Below the pieces are notes generated by a model. The model saw only the letters and a program-made list of their open reading frames with translations. It was not told the origin of the DNA and searched no databases. From Parasutterella muris (lineage in GTDB: Bacteria; Pseudomonadota; Gammaproteobacteria; Burkholderiales; Burkholderiaceae_F), in the NCBI RefSeq assembly GCF_943193095.1, contig NZ_CALPCV010000033.1, positions 1 to 24,567 on the forward strand: a stretch of 24,567 nt of DNA, in the 5' to 3' direction. Of the stretch, positions 14,985 through 22,994 are shown piece by piece (position 1 is the first letter of the stretch; each line of letters begins with the position of its first letter). A program made the position numbers and the translations under genes.

Positions 14985-16526
14985 ATGACAACCCTTAAAC
15001 GCCGTACATTCCTTTCTGCCGGAGCCGCTGCTGCGCTCGGAACCGTTTCCGGAATTGCTCAGGCTAAGAGCTTTGATCCGATGCCTGCGCAGTGGGACGA
15101 AAATTTTGACGTCATCGTTATCGGCAGCGGTTTTGCCGGATTAGCAGCTGCCTGCGAAGCAAAGAATCAAGGCGCGGGAAATGTCATTGTGCTTGAAAAA
15201 ATGCGTTCTGCCGGCGGCAACTCCGTCATTAACGGCGGCATTATGTCGGTCCCCGGAAGCGCCTTCCAGAAAACTCTAGGAATCAAAGACTCTCCGGAGC
15301 TGCTCGCAGAAGACATGATTCGCGAAGGTTTAGGCTACAACTATCCGGAAAAAGTCAGCGCCATGACCAAAGCCGCGCTTCCGACTTACGAATGGCTTGT
15401 CAAAGAAATCGGCGTTGAGTTTGTTGACGGCAAAGTCGGCCAGGAAGGCGGTCATTCTGTTCCCCGCCACGTATACACAACCAACGGTTCAGGTTCAGGC
15501 ATTGTTTCCAAGCAGCTTGAATACGCAAAGAAAATCGGTGTTCCTGTCAGACTTCGCTGTTACGTTGAAGCAATCATCAGAGACTCTGACGGAAGAGTTA
15601 AAGGCGTCAAGGTTCGCGACGGCTACCGTTTCGGCAAACCGGACTCCGGAAAGGTTAAGTACCTTAAAGCCGGTAAAGCTCTTGTACTTTGCTACGGCGG
15701 TTTCGGTGCCGACGTCAATTTCCGCATGAAGTTTGATCCGAAACTTACTGACAAATTCGAAACCACGAATCAGCCGGGCGCCACTTCAGAACTCTGGCGT
15801 GAAGCTTCCCGCATCGGCTGCAACATGATTCAAACCGACTGGATTCAGTGCGGTCCTTGGAATTCGCCTGAGGAAAAAGGCATGGGTATTGCGCTTTATT
15901 TCGCTCAGGGTGCTGCCGCAACGATGGGCATCTGGGTCAATACCGCAACCGGCAAACGTTTCATTAACGAGCTCGCTAATCGTAAAGTCAGAGCTGACGC
16001 CGTCATCAATAACAACAATAAAGGGCAGCCGTGTATCGCATTAGCCGATCAGAATGCTGTCGATCTGACAATTAATCAGACGCGTAAAGGCATTCTTGAC
16101 AAACAGTTGGAAAGAAAAGTGGTTCATAAGTTTGACACACTTGAAGCGGTCGCTGCAGAGTACAAGATTCCGCTTGATGAACTGAAAAAGACGATCGACG
16201 CCTATAACGCAGCTCTAGCCAAGCAGTCCGGCGACGAAATGGGCCGTCCCTTCACTAAGAACGCGAAACCCATGGGTACAGGTCCTTGGTACTGTTCGCT
16301 TCTTTCTCCGAAAGTACACCACTGTATGGGCGGTGTTGAAACCAACAGTCTCGGTCAGGTGATTGACATTTCCACCGATAAACCGATTCCGGGTCTTTAT
16401 GCTGCCGGCGAATCGACAGGCGGTGTCCACGGCGCTGTACGTTTAGGCTCTTGTGCCACAATGGACTGTCTGGTCAATGGAAGAATCGCGGGCGCAAACG
16501 CCGCTAAAGAATCTGCCTGGAGCTAA
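14985..16526 (+). CDS. Tat-exported FAD reductase, fumarate reductase superfamily
   Basis: A 513-residue periplasmic flavoprotein. It opens with a twin-arginine signal (Arg6-Arg7 in KRRTFLS, then a hydrophobic stretch to about residue 27), meaning export in folded form with FAD already bound. The FAD-binding GSGFAG is at 47-52. Of the FccA dicarboxylate-binding set it keeps His-His (445-446), an Arg in NELANRK (Arg333, in the place of the proton donor Arg402), and HGAVRLG (His482, Arg486), but the His365 position appears to be replaced (WIQCGPW). So it is a C=C bond reductase for fumarate or a related unsaturated acid. It has no haem domain of its own; a tetrahaem cytochrome gene begins 2 bp after its stop. 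The ribosome binding site is AAGGAG (14972-14977). Confidence 0.85.
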   Translation: MTTLKRRTFLSAGAAAALGTVSGIAQAKSFDPMPAQWDENFDVIVIGSGFAGLAAACEAKNQGAGNVIVLEKMRSAGGNSVINGGIMSVPGSAFQKTLGIKDSPELLAEDMIREGLGYNYPEKVSAMTKAALPTYEWLVKEIGVEFVDGKVGQEGGHSVPRHVYTTNGSGSGIVSKQLEYAKKIGVPVRLRCYVEAIIRDSDGRVKGVKVRDGYRFGKPDSGKVKYLKAGKALVLCYGGFGADVNFRMKFDPKLTDKFETTNQPGATSELWREASRIGCNMIQTDWIQCGPWNSPEEKGMGIALYFAQGAAATMGIWVNTATGKRFINELANRKVRADAVINNNNKGQPCIALADQNAVDLTINQTRKGILDKQLERKVVHKFDTLEAVAAEYKIPLDELKKTIDAYNAALAKQSGDEMGRPFTKNAKPMGTGPWYCSLLSPKVHHCMGGVETNSLGQVIDISTDKPIPGLYAAGESTGGVHGAVRLGSCATMDCLVNGRIAGANAAKESAWS

Positions 16527-16528
16527 AT

Positions 16529-16873
16529 ATGCGTAAAAAGCTGCTGATCTCTTTCTGCGTACTCTTTGGAGCGCTTAGTTTGGCAGCGCAAAGCTTTGCC
16601 GCTGACAAGTTCGGTGCTGATCGTCATACTGCAAAAGGCGTTCAGTGCGCAGCTTGTCACGGCCCGGATCCGAAAAATCCAATCTATCCGGAAGAAGCTC
16701 AGTGTGTTGCCTGTCATGATAAGGCGGCTCTTGCGAAGAAAACTCAAAACCTTCCGCAGGCCAACCCACATGCGGCTCCGCACAACGGTGACTGCACCCT
16801 CTGCCATATGCAGCATGAACCTGCAGTCAACTACTGCGCTCAGTGCCACAACTTTAAATTTAACGTGAAATAA
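16529..16873 (+). CDS. Small periplasmic tetrahaem cytochrome c
   Basis: A 114-residue protein with a Sec signal peptide (about 1-25) and four CxxCH haem-binding motifs at residues 40-44, 59-63, 89-93 and 103-107. Spacing and size match the tetrahaem domain that forms the N-terminus of Shewanella FccA and the free small tetrahaem cytochromes. It starts 2 bp after the flavin reductase, with GGAG (16518-16521) inside that gene, so translation is coupled. The two together make a split flavocytochrome c: this protein passes electrons, presumably from a quinol-oxidising membrane cytochrome encoded elsewhere, to the FAD enzyme. Confidence 0.9.
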   Translation: MRKKLLISFCVLFGALSLAAQSFAADKFGADRHTAKGVQCAACHGPDPKNPIYPEEAQCVACHDKAALAKKTQNLPQANPHAAPHNGDCTLCHMQHEPAVNYCAQCHNFKFNVK

Positions 16874-16945
16874 AAACGCCACAGGTACCCGTTAAGGCAC
16901 CTGCACACCGACTGATCGATTGTTAATGCGTTCTGTCGGAAATAA

Positions 16946-17959
16946 TTAAAGGTTTCCTCCGGTCGATTTAACCGCGGCCGGATTTTCTTTTGGTGCGCCG
17001 AGTTTTGTCTTGAAGAAATCAACGACGGTATTGATTACATTCGGCTGATACCAAGAAACATCGCCATGTTTTGCTCCTTCAAGAATAATGTAGCGCACGT
17101 CTTCCTTCTTATTTTTCAGAGCATTGAACATTTGAACGCTCTGCACAGGACTGACTAGAGGGTCTTCACTTCCGTGCATCAGCAGATACGGCGGTTCATT
17201 TCCGTTGACGTGCCCGATAGGACTTGCCTCAAGCGCCTTTTCAGGAGTTTGAAGGATGGATGCCCCGGGAAATTTACCGAACGCGGGGCCGTTGACCAAA
17301 AGCGCTTCCGTCACAGCGGGCGACTCGTGGACCTTCTCAATTTCAGGAGAGAACCCTGCTCCGATATTTCTCAGATCTGAAATTCCGTAGAGCGAAACCA
17401 CCGCCTGAACATCAGAGGATTGATCGAGATAATCGCCTTTATCGAACTCTTTTTCTCCGTTTGTTGCTCCGGCCATCTGGGAAAGATATCCTCCGGCCGA
17501 ATCACCCAACACACCAATACGATCCGGATCGATACCGTATTCAGAGGCATGAGCGCGCAGGAAGCGAACAGCGGCCTTAGCGTCTTCCAGAAGCGCCGGG
17601 AATTTATTAGGAACAACACGGTACTCGGCCGCAGCTACCACGTAACCGGCTTTGGCCAAGGCGGTCCTCATTTCAGTGAATTTTTCGTAATCAGCGGAAG
17701 TGAAGCCGCCGCCCGGGAAATAGACAATCGCTGGCTTGAGCAAATTATTTCTTGGAATCATGACGCTCATACGCATTGCCCGATTCGCTCTGAGGCCTTT
17801 AATTTGCGCATAAACAATTCCGGACATCGAGTCGATCTGACCATTCTCGATATTAGGCTTCATTATTTCCGCTCCGGGTGCCGATGAAAGGTCGACCGCC
17901 TGAGCCTCCAGCACTGAGGCCATCAATAATCCTCCGATAATTAAGCAGATTTTCTTCAT
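16946..17959 (-). CDS. Exported alpha/beta hydrolase (esterase/lipase type)
   Basis: A 337-residue hydrolase with a signal peptide (about 1-22), so probably periplasmic. The fold features are the oxyanion segment FPGGGF (81-86), nucleophile Ser154 in GDSAGG, acid Asp266 in GSEDPLVSP, and His298 in GAKHGD. This set is typical of the hormone-sensitive-lipase/acetyl-esterase group. The start has GGAGG 6-8 bases upstream. It lies between the reductase/cytochrome pair and the exported lyase, on the same strand as the lyase but beyond a terminator. It may release an unsaturated acid from an ester for the reductases; that is inference from context. Confidence 0.8.
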   Translation of the reverse strand: MKKICLIIGGLLMASVLEAQAVDLSSAPGAEIMKPNIENGQIDSMSGIVYAQIKGLRANRAMRMSVMIPRNNLLKPAIVYFPGGGFTSADYEKFTEMRTALAKAGYVVAAAEYRVVPNKFPALLEDAKAAVRFLRAHASEYGIDPDRIGVLGDSAGGYLSQMAGATNGEKEFDKGDYLDQSSDVQAVVSLYGISDLRNIGAGFSPEIEKVHESPAVTEALLVNGPAFGKFPGASILQTPEKALEASPIGHVNGNEPPYLLMHGSEDPLVSPVQSVQMFNALKNKKEDVRYIILEGAKHGDVSWYQPNVINTVVDFFKTKLGAPKENPAAVKSTGGNL

Positions 17960-18009
17960 TTCATCCTCCGATTATGTCGTTAATCATAACGAAAGATGAT
18001 CTAATCAAA

Positions 18010-18027
18010 AACCAAAACAGTTTGGTT
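18010..18027. promoter_or_regulatory. Perfect inverted repeat upstream of the hydrolase gene
   Basis: AACCAAA (18010-18016) and TTTGGTT (18021-18027) form a perfect 7-bp inverted repeat around ACAG, about 50 bp before the hydrolase start. It is immediately followed by TTAGT/ACTAA. Probably an operator in the hydrolase promoter. Confidence 0.4.
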
Positions 18028-18046
18028 AGTCGGCTTAACTAAAATC

Positions 18047-18085
18047 AAAACCGGAGCGAGAAAAGACTCGATCCGGTTTTTTGTT
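18047..18085. terminator. Bidirectional Rho-independent terminator after the lyase gene
   Basis: AAAACCGGA-g-CGAG (18047-18060) pairs with CTCG-a-TCCGGTTTT (18067-18080), a 13-bp stem with one internal mismatch and a 6-base loop. T-rich tails follow on both strands. Its position 30 bp past the lyase stop, read on the minus strand, fits the end of that transcript. Confidence 0.85.
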
Positions 18086-18112
18086 TTTGTGCAGCGCTAC
18101 TGTTTGGAAGTG

Positions 18113-19606
18113 CTACTTTTTAAGCAGTTTATTGAAATCGCTGTCCAGCTTAGCCAGAGCCCGATCAATATTTTCTTGATTGGTCTGAGCCCATTTTTCC
18201 TGAGCATTGATCTTTTGTTTCATACTTTCGAGGCTCTTAGCAAGTTCTGCCGGCTGCGGACCTCCCGACGTCCTGCGGTTTTCAATGATCTTGATCGGAT
18301 TCAAGGTATCCTTGAACTGCGACTCGGACATAGGACATTCCGGATTGCCTTGCGGGTACTCTTTCTTAATTACCTCCGCATAAATTCGCTTCACTTCGGA
18401 ATATGGAAAGTCTGCGGGCTTGATATCATGGGCTTTAGCATACCCAACGATCTGACTCGCAATGTGATGTCCGACTCTGAATGGAAGTTTGTAGTCCCTC
18501 ATAAACACGTCAGCAATTTCCTGACTTGCTGTCCAGTCCAGATTCAATTCCTCAAGAGCTCGCTTTGGATTAACTTGAAGCGCTTTTATAACCCTTGTGA
18601 ACTGCTTCAGCATATCGATTGTTTCTTTGACTCTGCGGGAGTTGTCTGCAACGTTGCGGGCATCTCCCATTCCCGGAATGATATTGTGGGCCAGCCATAC
18701 AGCCTGCTGAGCGTCCCCTATTAATCTGCTTGCATTGGTTCTTGTTCGGATCATGAGACCCGGATTTCGTTTCTGAGGCATTGCAGAAGAAACATAGGTG
18801 TTTTCTCCACCCTCCTGCAAGAGAATCCACGGACGCGGCTGAGCATACTGAACACTCAGATCTTCGATGAACGTTGCTACGTGCAGTGCGATGCTTGTTA
18901 GGACAGAAGCAAGTTCGACGGTTTCATCATTGGATTTAAACTGGCCGGCATCATAGGCGTTTTCAACCGGTGCCTTAAAGCCGAGATAATCGGACATTCT
19001 CTGGCGGTTCAGCGGCCAGCTAGTGCCGTTAAGAACCGTTGTACCCATAGCGCAGTAATTCAATCTTTCATAGAGGTTTTCAATTCGCTGAGCATCTCGA
19101 TGAAACGCAGAAAGATAGCCTAAAAGATAGTGGGCATAACTGTTCGGCTGAGCCGCAACACCGTTTGTATAGTTCGGAACAATCGTACCGCGGTTCTTTT
19201 CTGCAAGATTTAGAAGCACCTGCATTGTCTTAGAAAGTTCTGTCATCAACTCTAAGCTCTGATCCCGCATAATTGCGGATCTAAAAGTCGCGTGCATATC
19301 CTGACTCGATCTGCCAATATGCAGCATCGTGACATCCATCCCCGCCTTTTTAATTAAAAGCGGTTCAAATGTGATTACCGTTTTTGGACGCTTTTCCCCC
19401 GGTTTATTGCCGTCATCAAGAACGTCTTTAATCCCCTGAGCAATTTTAGGTGTAACCGCTTTGTCAAGAAGTCCCTCTTCGCTATTAATTACAGCTGTTG
19501 CCTTATTCATCTCCCCAAGCCAAAAGAACTCATCTCGATTTTGGGCGTAAGCAGAAAACGCAATTAGAGAGCATAAAAATAATGCAGCGGATTTTTTTAA
19601 CTTCAT
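18113..19606 (-). CDS. Exported argininosuccinate lyase/fumarase-superfamily enzyme
   Basis: A 497-residue lyase of the argininosuccinate lyase/aspartase superfamily, members of which eliminate fumarate from argininosuccinate, adenylosuccinate or aspartate. Visible family blocks: LHIGRSSQDMHATFRS (95-110), the AQP...HYLLGYLSAFHRDAQR block (152-174), MGTTVLNGTSWPLNRQR, and the signature SSAMPQKRNP (273-282) with the base-catalyst serine. Unusually it has a clear Sec signal peptide, KLKKSAALFLCSLIAFSAYA, cleaved near residue 21; cytoplasmic relatives have none. A longer frame to 19648 exists, but AGGAG sits 7-8 bases before ATG 19606. The superfamily His in the Thr-His motif is Asn148 (YTNG). 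It is divergent from a LysR gene. Probably it makes fumarate or another unsaturated acid in the periplasm; the substrate is unknown. Confidence 0.8.
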   Translation of the reverse strand: MKLKKSAALFLCSLIAFSAYAQNRDEFFWLGEMNKATAVINSEEGLLDKAVTPKIAQGIKDVLDDGNKPGEKRPKTVITFEPLLIKKAGMDVTMLHIGRSSQDMHATFRSAIMRDQSLELMTELSKTMQVLLNLAEKNRGTIVPNYTNGVAAQPNSYAHYLLGYLSAFHRDAQRIENLYERLNYCAMGTTVLNGTSWPLNRQRMSDYLGFKAPVENAYDAGQFKSNDETVELASVLTSIALHVATFIEDLSVQYAQPRPWILLQEGGENTYVSSAMPQKRNPGLMIRTRTNASRLIGDAQQAVWLAHNIIPGMGDARNVADNSRRVKETIDMLKQFTRVIKALQVNPKRALEELNLDWTASQEIADVFMRDYKLPFRVGHHIASQIVGYAKAHDIKPADFPYSEVKRIYAEVIKKEYPQGNPECPMSESQFKDTLNPIKIIENRRTSGGPQPAELAKSLESMKQKINAQEKWAQTNQENIDRALAKLDSDFNKLLKK

Positions 19607-19671
19607 ATTTATTTCTCCTGAAATTGAAGCTCTTAAAGTAAATGACATATTTGGTATCCTTCAAGAGTTAT

Positions 19672-19719
19672 TTTTCATTTTTGAAAATTAGAAACGAACC
19701 CCCTCCAACAAGGCTTGTT
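19672..19719. promoter_or_regulatory. Inverted repeats in the lyase/LysR divergent promoter
   Basis: TTTTCA/TGAAAA (19672-19677, 19682-19687) and AACAAG-G-CTTGTT (19707-19719) lie in the 136-bp gap between the exported lyase and the divergent LysR-type gene. The second is the better candidate for the LysR-type site. Confidence 0.45.
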
Positions 19720-19742
19720 ATTTTGATTTTTTCTAAGAAAAC

Positions 19743-20723
19743 ATGGATCCATCGTTCGATTTAGCTGTCTGGAAATATCTTTACCTGATGTCTAAAGGTA
19801 AGACGCTCGACGGAATTTCTCGAGAAAACAACCTTTCTCTTGCATCTTTATTGCGAAAAATTCGTGCGCTGGAAGAACGTTTAGGTACGCCGCTGCTGAC
19901 GAACACGAAGCCCCTTCGTCTTACAGAAGACGCCGTCAAATGCATCCCAGAGATAGAGAAGCTTAACCAGTCTCACAAAGAACTTCTGAACTGCTTTAAC
20001 AACGGACAAATCAAACCGAAATGCATCCAGTTTGCGGTTGCTCCCGGCTCCCTTTCGGCCGGTGAAGTCAATTTAGTTTTAATGGAATTTTCTAAGCTGT
20101 ATCCGGCAATAGAGTTCCAGGTTGAGGTAGGGCCAAAAATTCAAGAAATAGTAGAGGGAAGTTGGGAAATATCCACATTTACCGGAGAACTTAATTCTCC
20201 GGATCTCGAAAAACTTTCCCGCGGGAATGCAACATACATACCCGTCGCCTCCCCACTCTATATCAAGAGATTTGGTCTGCCGAAAGATCCTGCTGAGTTG
20301 ATCAATCATTTCTGTGCGGTCTTTCGCGGAAAATCCAGAGCGGAAACAACTGTGTTGGAGAAGGATGGTCGCATCCATCCTGTACGCTATCAAAGATGCA
20401 TAAAGTCTACGGATATTCTTTTTCTTAAAAATCTTGTTCTTCAAGGGCAGGCTATTGTCATTGACCTTCCCCTAGGCCATTGTGCGGAGGAAATTATTCA
20501 GGGCAAACTCGTGCCTATCCTTGACGGGTGGCACAGAAAGTCCGAACCGCTCTGGATTGTTACATCCAAGAAAAAGTGGAAGGAGCAGCACATAAGAATC
20601 TTTATGCAGTGGTATTCGCAGACGTGGAGAAACCTCTTGAAATCTAAAGCCCGCCAGGTTCTTCCATTCATAAAACCGAATACCTATAAGGCCATTTTCA
20701 ATCCGGAAATTCAAGACCGCTAA
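19743..20723 (+). CDS. LysR-family regulator, divergent from the exported lyase
   Basis: A 326-residue LysR-type regulator: helix-turn-helix domain at about residues 5-65 (ISRENNLSLASLLRKIRALEERLGTPLL, ending LRLTEDA) and an effector-binding domain from about residue 96 to 295. The ribosome binding site is weak (AAGAAA). It is divergent from the signal-peptide lyase, so it probably controls that gene in response to the lyase substrate or product. Its N-terminal half resembles the LysR protein at 13907-14848, hinting that both belong to one expanded family paired with periplasmic catabolic enzymes. Confidence 0.85.
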   Translation: MDPSFDLAVWKYLYLMSKGKTLDGISRENNLSLASLLRKIRALEERLGTPLLTNTKPLRLTEDAVKCIPEIEKLNQSHKELLNCFNNGQIKPKCIQFAVAPGSLSAGEVNLVLMEFSKLYPAIEFQVEVGPKIQEIVEGSWEISTFTGELNSPDLEKLSRGNATYIPVASPLYIKRFGLPKDPAELINHFCAVFRGKSRAETTVLEKDGRIHPVRYQRCIKSTDILFLKNLVLQGQAIVIDLPLGHCAEEIIQGKLVPILDGWHRKSEPLWIVTSKKKWKEQHIRIFMQWYSQTWRNLLKSKARQVLPFIKPNTYKAIFNPEIQDR

Positions 20724-20978
20724 TCTTAAAACTGTTTTCTGAGACGAAAAATGGTCTTACCAATGCAGTGGAAGACCACAAGCAGCTCCTGCTCATGCAT
20801 TCCGACTGGCCGGATTTATGAGCATTCTTTACCTTTTCCTGACTTTGACCGAATGAATGAGACACTCAGTTGGCAGACCCTAACTCTTCAGAACATCTTT
20901 CTTTTTGGGCACTTGAGCCGCCCTGACACCGTTATATCAGCGTATCCTGATTCCATAATCTAATGCAGGAGATTGAAG
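20724..20978. other. Gap between LysR-type and peroxidase genes
   Basis: No credible gene. An inverted pair TGGTCTT/AGACCA spans about 20751-20778, just after the LysR stop; it has no T-run. A 70-codon frame at 20751-20963 lacks a ribosome binding site and family likeness and is taken as chance. The promoter of the peroxidase gene presumably lies near 20900-20960. Confidence 0.4.
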
Positions 20979-21980
20979 ATGAAGGTCTGCAGCGCGCTAT
21001 TTCCACTCTTGTTTTCTCTGTCCATGTCGTGCATCCCCTGCTCTGCACAAACCGAAGTAAACATTCCACGATCACCGAGCGCACAGGAAACACCGATGCA
21101 GGAACTCGGCCGAATGCTTTGGTTTGATCCGAGACTTTCACGCTCCGGATTTATTTCCTGCAACTCCTGCCACAATCTTTCCACAGGCGGCGTGGACAAT
21201 CTTAAGACCTCTGTCGGCGACTATTGGCAGCAGGGTCCGATTAACTCACCGACCGTGCTAAACGCCGAACATCAGGTTGCTCAGTTCTGGGACGGTCGAG
21301 CATCCACTTTAGAAGAGCAGGCCGGCGGTCCGATCACGAACTCGAAAGAGATGGGGGCCACGCATGAACTTGCCGTTACGGTAATCGACTCTATCCCCGG
21401 CTATAAACCGTACTTTCGCAAAGCGTTCGGTACCGACGAAGTAACTTTTGACCGCATTACCGCCTCTATCGGCGCATTTGAGAAAACGCTGGTTACTCCG
21501 GATTATCCGTTTGCTCGCTACATGAAAGGCGATAGAAACGCTATAAGTGAACAACAAATACGCGGCTGGGAAACATTTAAAAAGTATCGCTGTGTCACCT
21601 GTCATTCCGGTCCTAATTACGGCGGCAAGTCCTTTCAGAAAATGGGCGCCGTAAAGGATTACGAAACAACAAATCCTTCACTGGGACGCGCAGATTTCAC
21701 CAAGCGGGATCGAGACCGCATGTTCTTTAAGGTGCCGATTCTTCTTAATATCGAACTCACCTATCCGTATTTTCATGACGGTGCTGTCAGCTCTCTTCCC
21801 GAAGCTGTTAAGATCATGGGAGAGCTGCAGCTTGAGAGAAGTTTTAGTCTGGAACAAATAGCAGACATTGTTGCTTGGCTCAAATCTTTGACCGGAAAAC
21901 AGCCTGAGATCGTATTGCCGAAGCTGCCGCCAAACGGCCCTCTGACTCCAATCGCCGAGCCGTGGCAAAAATCAAATTAA
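20979..21980 (+). CDS. Di-haem cytochrome c peroxidase (CCP/MauG family)
   Basis: A 333-residue periplasmic peroxidase that reduces H2O2 to water with electrons from c-type cytochromes or quinol-linked donors. A signal peptide spans about residues 1-23 (cleavage at CSA). Two CxxCH motifs, at 61-65 and 205-209, mark the peroxidatic N-terminal and electron-transfer C-terminal haems; FWDGRASTLEEQAGGPI and FHDGAV are standard family segments. I choose ATG 20979, 6 bases after AGGAGA, over TTG 20973. In anaerobes such enzymes both protect the periplasm and act as terminal H2O2 reductases, which fits the neighbouring electron-acceptor genes. Confidence 0.9.
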   Translation: MKVCSALFPLLFSLSMSCIPCSAQTEVNIPRSPSAQETPMQELGRMLWFDPRLSRSGFISCNSCHNLSTGGVDNLKTSVGDYWQQGPINSPTVLNAEHQVAQFWDGRASTLEEQAGGPITNSKEMGATHELAVTVIDSIPGYKPYFRKAFGTDEVTFDRITASIGAFEKTLVTPDYPFARYMKGDRNAISEQQIRGWETFKKYRCVTCHSGPNYGGKSFQKMGAVKDYETTNPSLGRADFTKRDRDRMFFKVPILLNIELTYPYFHDGAVSSLPEAVKIMGELQLERSFSLEQIADIVAWLKSLTGKQPEIVLPKLPPNGPLTPIAEPWQKSN

Positions 21981-22098
21981 TGTCTTGTGCGATAAAGCGA
22001 GAGGTCGGTCGTTGAACTGACCTCCGGAAATCACTTGTGCGACGGAATTCTAAAGAGGGGAGGTCTCTTATCAACTTGACCGACGCAGGTCTACAGAC

Positions 22099-22236
22099 AA
22101 AAAAAGGAGCACCTAAAAAATTTGTTTAGGTGCCCTTATTCAATCAGGAGCAAAGGCCGAATTGCTCGGCAGAATCTTCGCTCCTTCTCAACCTCAAATC
22201 CCAAGGAGAAGTGACAATATTCAATTGCCACAACTG
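22099..22236 (-). ncRNA. Candidate small RNA, copy A, with anti-Shine-Dalgarno segment
   Basis: On the minus strand this segment holds, in order: a possible -10 (TATGCTA, complement of 22242-22248), the sequence TTCTCCTTGGGATTTGA (complement of 22194-22210), a hairpin GCCGA-loop-TCGGC (22156-22170), and an intrinsic terminator with a perfect 9-bp stem (22109-22117, 22125-22133) followed by a U7 run (22099-22105). The same order recurs at 22995-23097. No open frame is involved. CTCCTT is complementary to ribosome binding sites, as in the sibling anti-SD small RNAs of other betaproteobacteria such as Neisseria NmsRA/NmsRB. Ends are estimated. Confidence 0.5.
22194..22210 (-). repeat. 17-base repeat, copy 1
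   Basis: TCAAATCCCAAGGAGAA on the plus strand, identical to 23065-23081. Both copies are followed by TAGCATAA (22242-22249 and 23103-23110) and preceded by an AGAATC segment and a small hairpin. Confidence 0.8.
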
Positions 22237-22249
22237 AATATTAGCATAA

Positions 22250-22417
22250 TTGCCTACTGATAAACCCTAATACTTCTATAAATCAACCCCATTTTGGGCG
22301 GGACGGTTTGCTTTCTAAGTGTTTTCACCGTGGCAGGATTCTCATCTGTTACTTACAATTCATTTCAACAAACCAACAAAAATCCCAAGGGCCTTCGCAA
22401 TGCGAAGGCTTTTTTTT
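22250..22417 (+). terminator. Strong intrinsic terminator (22391-22417) with no gene before it
   Basis: GCCTTCGC/GCGAAGGC (22391-22398, 22402-22409) with a 3-base loop and an eight-T run (22410-22417) is a textbook terminator on the plus strand. No coding frame ends shortly upstream: the peroxidase stops 410 bp earlier. The 22250-22390 stretch may be a small RNA, or the terminator may attenuate the gene at 22447, whose ribosome binding site lies only 17 bases on. Just before the stem is AAATCCCAAGG, which resembles the flanking 17-base repeat. Confidence 0.6.
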
Positions 22418-22446
22418 GCTTTTAATCCAAAAAGAAGGATGCTGTT

Positions 22447-22989
22447 TTGATTTTCTCTTTCTGCGTGTATCAAGTTGTTTCAAAAACCGAGTTTTACCCG
22501 GAACCTTTCTATGAGGAGGTCTATCCGGAAACGATTTATTTTGATGTTGACGCGTCGGACGCTAAAACTGCTGTTACAGCCGCAGCAGACTTTCTCGTCA
22601 ATCTTCAACTGGAGTGCGACGAAAAGTATTTTGCTCTGCTTGATAAACATAACATTCGTTACCGCAAACGCGAAGAGATCATTGAAAGAAGGCCTTTTTT
22701 TATCACTCGTCTAGCCTATGCAGACGATTCGAAACAAAAACCAATCCTTTCAGAACGACAGCTCAAGGATTACACAGCAATAAAGGAACTTCCCGCTATA
22801 CCTAAGGTCCTAAATTTTTCCGCGGACCAAAAACCTAACAGCCTTCACTACCGCTTCTTCCGTAACCTCACGCAGCATCAATTTGTTTATGGTGCGGTCT
22901 TTTTAGCGATTGTGATTCTCCTGATTCTCGCGGTCCCTCAGTTTAGAGAACTCGGTGCTTTTGAAGTGATTGACTTGAAACCGGAATAG
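22447..22989 (+). CDS. Hypothetical protein with one C-terminal membrane segment
   Basis: A 180-residue protein I do not recognise. It begins with TTG at 22447, seven bases after AGAAGGA (22433-22439). Residues 1-140 are soluble and rather charged, with Tyr/Glu-rich beginnings (FYPEPFYEEVYPETIYFD), and a single hydrophobic helix lies at about 147-167, followed by a short tail. There is no signal peptide, so it is probably a tail-anchored type membrane protein with the large part in the cytoplasm. It sits between the two related RNA-like elements and after a strong terminator, so it appears to be a single-gene unit. Confidence 0.6.
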   Translation: MIFSFCVYQVVSKTEFYPEPFYEEVYPETIYFDVDASDAKTAVTAAADFLVNLQLECDEKYFALLDKHNIRYRKREEIIERRPFFITRLAYADDSKQKPILSERQLKDYTAIKELPAIPKVLNFSADQKPNSLHYRFFRNLTQHQFVYGAVFLAIVILLILAVPQFRELGAFEVIDLKPE

Positions 22990-22994
22990 CCGCC

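Noticed and set aside
17420..17887. 155-codon plus-strand frame
   Set aside because: Antisense to the alpha/beta hydrolase, whose catalytic triad is clear.
18089..18724. 211-codon plus-strand frame
   Set aside because: Antisense to the exported lyase, which has conserved family motifs.
20751..20963. 70-codon plus-strand frame
   Set aside because: No ribosome binding site and no family likeness; lies in a promoter-sized gap.
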